Shown: positions 61,602 through 64,000 of the stretch, piece by piece | Position numbering within the stretch: the first letter of the stretch is position 1 | Layout of the letters: each line of letters opens with the position of its first letter | Source: Rhodococcus sp. P-2 | GTDB taxonomy: Bacteria; Actinomycetota; Actinomycetes; Mycobacteriales; Mycobacteriaceae | Direction of reading: 5' to 3' | DNA length: 64,000 nucleotides | NCBI RefSeq assembly: GCF_016598535.1 | Contig: NZ_CP066779.1 | Span: 2,232,001-2,296,000, forward strand | Made by a program: the position numbers and the translations under genes | Notes under the pieces: model-generated | Told to the model about the DNA's origin: nothing | The model's input: only the letters and a program-made list of their open reading frames with translations | Database searches by the model: none

Positions 61602-62165
61602 ATGGCGTTTGTCGGAAAGATGGTCAATAGGCTTCCTGAGCGGGTCCTCGTGCGCGTCCTTCCGCACGCAGAAATGCTCAAGTTCCTGGTGGTCGGCGGC
61701 ATCGCCTTCATCGTCACCACGGTTCTGTTCTTCGGTATCAAGTGGACGGTCCTGCCTCAGCACCCGGTGACGGCCAACATCCTCGCAGTCCTCATCGCGA
61801 CGGTTCTGTCCTACGTGCTCAACCGCGAATGGTCGTTTGCTCAGCGTGGTGGTAGACAGCGCCATCACGAGGCCGCGCTGTTCTTCATCGTCGCGGGTAT
61901 CGGTTTGGCCATCAACCAGGTTCCGCTGTGGATCTCCAGCTACGTGTTCCACCTGCGCCAGCCCAACGTCTCCCTCTTCATGGAGAACTTCGCGGACTTC
62001 ATCAGCGGATCGATCATCGGAACCCTGCTGGCCACGGCCTTCCGCTGGTGGGCCATGCGTCGGTACGTCTTCCCCGAAGAAGCCACCGACAGCCAGGTCG
62101 TTCTCGACATCGAAGCGACTCCCGGCACCAAGACACCGACAACCGACGCCACCGCCCTCGACTGA
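61602..62165 (+). CDS. GtrA family membrane protein
   Basis: A 187-residue protein with four hydrophobic helices: LKFLVVGGIAFIVTTVLFFGI, VTANILAVLIATVLSYVLNREWSF, AALFFIVAGIGLAINQVPLWISSYVF and FADFISGSIIGTLLATAFRWWAMRRYVF. The FLVVGGIAF and LNREWSF signatures mark the GtrA family, thought to move or organise polyprenyl-linked sugars for cell-wall glycosylation. A -10-like TAGCCT ends six bases before the ATG, and no ribosome site is visible, so a leaderless message is possible. Confidence 0.88.
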   Translation: MAFVGKMVNRLPERVLVRVLPHAEMLKFLVVGGIAFIVTTVLFFGIKWTVLPQHPVTANILAVLIATVLSYVLNREWSFAQRGGRQRHHEAALFFIVAGIGLAINQVPLWISSYVFHLRQPNVSLFMENFADFISGSIIGTLLATAFRWWAMRRYVFPEEATDSQVVLDIEATPGTKTPTTDATALD

Positions 62166-62202
62166 CTTTCCGGATCGACGCACCCGATCGCTCGCGCTTC
62201 GA

Positions 62203-62442
62203 TCAGAGTTCGTCGATACCGATCAGCCCGTCCTGAAGGGCGCGTGCAAGCAGCGCCATCTTCGTCGGGGCTGTCCGGCCCACTCCGTCGTACTTCCCTC
62301 GAATACGGGCGAGGTGCGTATTCACCGTTCCCTCCGCGATGTACAACTCACGGGAGACTTCAGCTTTCGAGTCGCAGCGAATCCAGGTCAACAGCACCTG
62401 TACTTCACGCCTACTGAGGCTGGGTGAGTCGGCAGTCTTCAT
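62203..62442 (-). CDS. Stand-alone LuxR-type HTH protein
   Basis: A 79-residue protein that is little more than one LuxR C-terminal HTH: SLSRREVQVLLTWIRCDSKAEVSRELYIAEGTVNTHLARIRGKYDGVGR. The family's REREVL...G.S..EIA..L.IS..TVK.H...I..KL pattern is clear, including the recognition helix. There is no receiver or ligand domain upstream. It could be a full small regulator, or a remnant of a larger one. Divergent from the tandem TetR gene, with about 105 bases between them. Confidence 0.8.
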   Translation of the reverse strand: MKTADSPSLSRREVQVLLTWIRCDSKAEVSRELYIAEGTVNTHLARIRGKYDGVGRTAPTKMALLARALQDGLIGIDEL

Positions 62443-62548
62443 CCGTGGTGTCCCTTACTTCCAGGCTTTCAGCGCGGTCGAACTCCCATGGAAACGGAGC
62501 GTGGTCGCGGGGTCACTCCGTTTGTTGGCTGACCGCGACGCGTCCACC

Positions 62549-63787
62549 ATGCAATTCGTCGATGCAGGCGTGACGACGCTCGTCGAGGCCCCTCGAGACA
62601 TTCTCGAACGCGGACTTCGGAGCGAACAGGTCGTCAACCACGCCGGTGCATCGCAGGCCACGTTCTTTCGCAAGTTCCGAACCAAATCCGAATTCATCGA
62701 GGCCGTGATCACCAGCCTCACCGAATCGACCTTGGACAGCGCCGACAAAGTGAAGCAGACCGTGCGCGCACAGTTGGTAGCAAACGACGACGCGCTTCGT
62801 CCGACGGTCACCACTCTCGTCAAAGAGGCATTCGACGCAATCGTCAACGACGCGTCGACTGCAAGAAGTCTTCTCTCACACATTTTTGCGGGCTCACACC
62901 GGCGAACCTCCACCGCTCTGGGAAACGAATATCGTCGACGCGACGAGCTCGTGTCCGCGGCCTACGAGGCCCTCTTCGAGAAAACCGACGCAACACTCCG
63001 AAGGCCGTTCACCACCAAGTCCTTCGCTGTCACGGTCAATGCGGTGATCGACGGCTTCCGCATTCGTAGCCGCATCGATTCCCGCTCCGTCTCACCCGAC
63101 ATCATGTCCGACGCACTGCTCGCGATACTGGGCGCCGTCGTCGACACGTCCGGCCTTCACCAACACCTCGATGACGTTGTCGGTCCCATCGACCAGCCCG
63201 CTGAGCCGCGTCCGCTGCCGCGTGATCCGCGAGCGGCGTTTCTCGCCGCTGCGCGTAGCGAATTCGGCAAGCGCGGATACTTCATGACGCAGATCAACGA
63301 CATCGCCGACACGGCGGCAGTTCCCCGCGCCGCCGCCAACAAACTGTTTCCCACCAAGCCCCACATCTTGGTGGCAGCCCTTCAGAGCCGCGTGGACTCA
63401 CTGCGAGAGACCGTTGCCGACGACATCCTGATCGGTCTCGGTGACGTCGCGATCATCGAGAACTTCCTACTCCGCTGCGCACAACTAGCCTCTGAGGAAA
63501 CAGAGTTCATGGATGCACTGCTGGTTGCCGTTGCCCACGACACCTACGGCGAGCCCGAGAGCCTGCTCTCGCTCAAAGAGAAACTCAACATCCCCTCGAT
63601 CATCGCGCCGATTGTGCAGCGCGGCCAGGACAACGGAGCGATGTCGACCATCAGTGCTCCGATGGACATCGCCGCAGGCATCACCAACACCCTCCTACTG
63701 AGGTGCTTCACCCGCCGATCGGACAGCCCGGCCGACAACGCTGCCTTCGTCGGCGCGATGGTCCTGAACGGGCTGGCCCATCCCTGA
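62549..63787 (+). CDS. TetR-type regulator with two tandem TetR modules
   Basis: About 412 residues. The first module has an HTH at LRSEQVVNHAGASQATFFRKFRTKSEFIEAVITSL, followed by a helical effector-like region. The second begins near residue 225: PRAAFLAAARSEFGKRGYFMTQINDIADTAAVPRAAANKLFPTKPHILVAALQSR, a typical TetR N-terminal domain, followed by its own helical domain. Such duplicated TetR chains could act as pseudo-dimers. The start is uncertain; ATG 62549 is used, and helix 1 may need a GTG or TTG start at 62501-62525. Targets are unknown; the divergent LuxR gene is a candidate. Confidence 0.8.
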   Translation: MQFVDAGVTTLVEAPRDILERGLRSEQVVNHAGASQATFFRKFRTKSEFIEAVITSLTESTLDSADKVKQTVRAQLVANDDALRPTVTTLVKEAFDAIVNDASTARSLLSHIFAGSHRRTSTALGNEYRRRDELVSAAYEALFEKTDATLRRPFTTKSFAVTVNAVIDGFRIRSRIDSRSVSPDIMSDALLAILGAVVDTSGLHQHLDDVVGPIDQPAEPRPLPRDPRAAFLAAARSEFGKRGYFMTQINDIADTAAVPRAAANKLFPTKPHILVAALQSRVDSLRETVADDILIGLGDVAIIENFLLRCAQLASEETEFMDALLVAVAHDTYGEPESLLSLKEKLNIPSIIAPIVQRGQDNGAMSTISAPMDIAAGITNTLLLRCFTRRSDSPADNAAFVGAMVLNGLAHP

Positions 63788-63799
63788 TCAGACGAAGGA

Positions 63800-64000
63800 C
63801 TACGCGCCGAGCCCCAGCCGCTTCGAGCATTCAGCCATTTCGTCGATGATCAATTCCAACGACGTGCCACGACGGCTCGCGGACAACACGATTCGATCGG
63901 CTCCCAACCCGCGTGCCCACTCGAGTTTCGCTTCGTCGAGCCTGGGCAGGCTCGCACCGAGTACCAGAGAGACGTCGGCAGAATCTCGATCTGCCTTCAC
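63800..64000 (-). CDS. Probable LLM class (F420-dependent) oxidoreductase, C-terminal part
   Basis: Only the last 66 codons are in the window; the gene continues off the right edge. The segment LEWARGLGADRIVLSASRRGTSLELIIDEMAECSKRLGL resembles the C-terminal alpha/beta end of luciferase-like, F420-dependent oxidoreductases. The evidence is short, so the family call is tentative. Confidence 0.5.
   Translation of the reverse strand: MKADRDSADVSLVLGASLPRLDEAKLEWARGLGADRIVLSASRRGTSLELIIDEMAECSKRLGLGA

Overview
The window reads as an actinobacterial chromosome segment, most likely Rhodococcus or a close mycolate-containing relative. It is GC-rich and densely coded on both strands. It carries a mycobacteria/rhodococci-type steroid side-chain operon, a prpDBC/PrpR methylcitrate module, a degraded 13E12/DUF222-HNH gene, DUF6319 and DUF6325 proteins, a mycothiol-linked DinB-fold protein, and many FadE, MaoC, SDR and TetR genes. 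I saw no insertion sequence, prophage, CRISPR array, tRNA or rRNA, and no gene-free stretch longer than about 250 bases.

Layout. 1-10.6 kb: the start of htpG; an acyl-CoA oxidation operon (MaoC plus a two-chain acyl-CoA dehydrogenase) divergent from a TetR; a MarR/EVE pair; a TetR with twin operators controlling a nucleoside-diphosphate-sugar-epimerase-like protein; a thioredoxin-reductase-like flavoenzyme with a divergent MarR; an SDR/MerR pair with a textbook MerR promoter; and an enoyl-CoA hydratase. 10.7-19.4 kb: central carbon genes, namely pyruvate carboxylase, the propionate (methylcitrate) operon prpD-prpB-prpC and its divergent Fe-S regulator PrpR. 19.5-31 kb: a membrane-anchored endonuclease/exonuclease/phosphatase-family protein, a broken HNH gene, an alkylsulfatase, small SHOCT and DUF6325 proteins, an MFS transporter, an aldo/keto reductase and two Tat-exported phosphatases. 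31-39.8 kb: ilvD, a secreted chymotrypsin-like protease, DUF6319, a class III nucleotide cyclase, a TetR/DHA2 efflux pair and hppD with an Lrp-type regulator.

39.8-43.9 kb holds the most unusual element, a tight four-gene operon: J-domain/pseudokinase, vWA protein, divergent adenylosuccinate-synthetase-like enzyme and NrtR-like Nudix regulator. It is driven by an apparently leaderless promoter buried in a 23-bp palindrome, with a pair of direct repeats just upstream. 43.9-50 kb: a siderophore-interacting flavoprotein with an iron-box-like site and an AraC regulator, a LysR/NTF2/SDR group, and two divergent SDRs sharing a perfect match to the published KstR2 consensus. 50-55.8 kb: a translationally coupled steroid side-chain operon (FadE29-like, ChsH2-like, FadE28-like, ChsH1-like, Ltp2-like, MaoC-like). 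56-64 kb: the methionine importer metQNI, a DesA3-type desaturase, an Eis-type acetyltransferase, GtrA, a LuxR-type stub, a tandem TetR protein, and a partial gene probably for a luciferase-like oxidoreductase.

Taken together, this is a catabolic neighbourhood. Fatty-acid and steroid beta-oxidation yields propionyl-CoA, which the methylcitrate cycle and pyruvate carboxylase can absorb. Almost every catabolic unit has its own divergent regulator, and several have visible operators. All function calls rest on motifs and protein similarity judged by eye; no database search was run.
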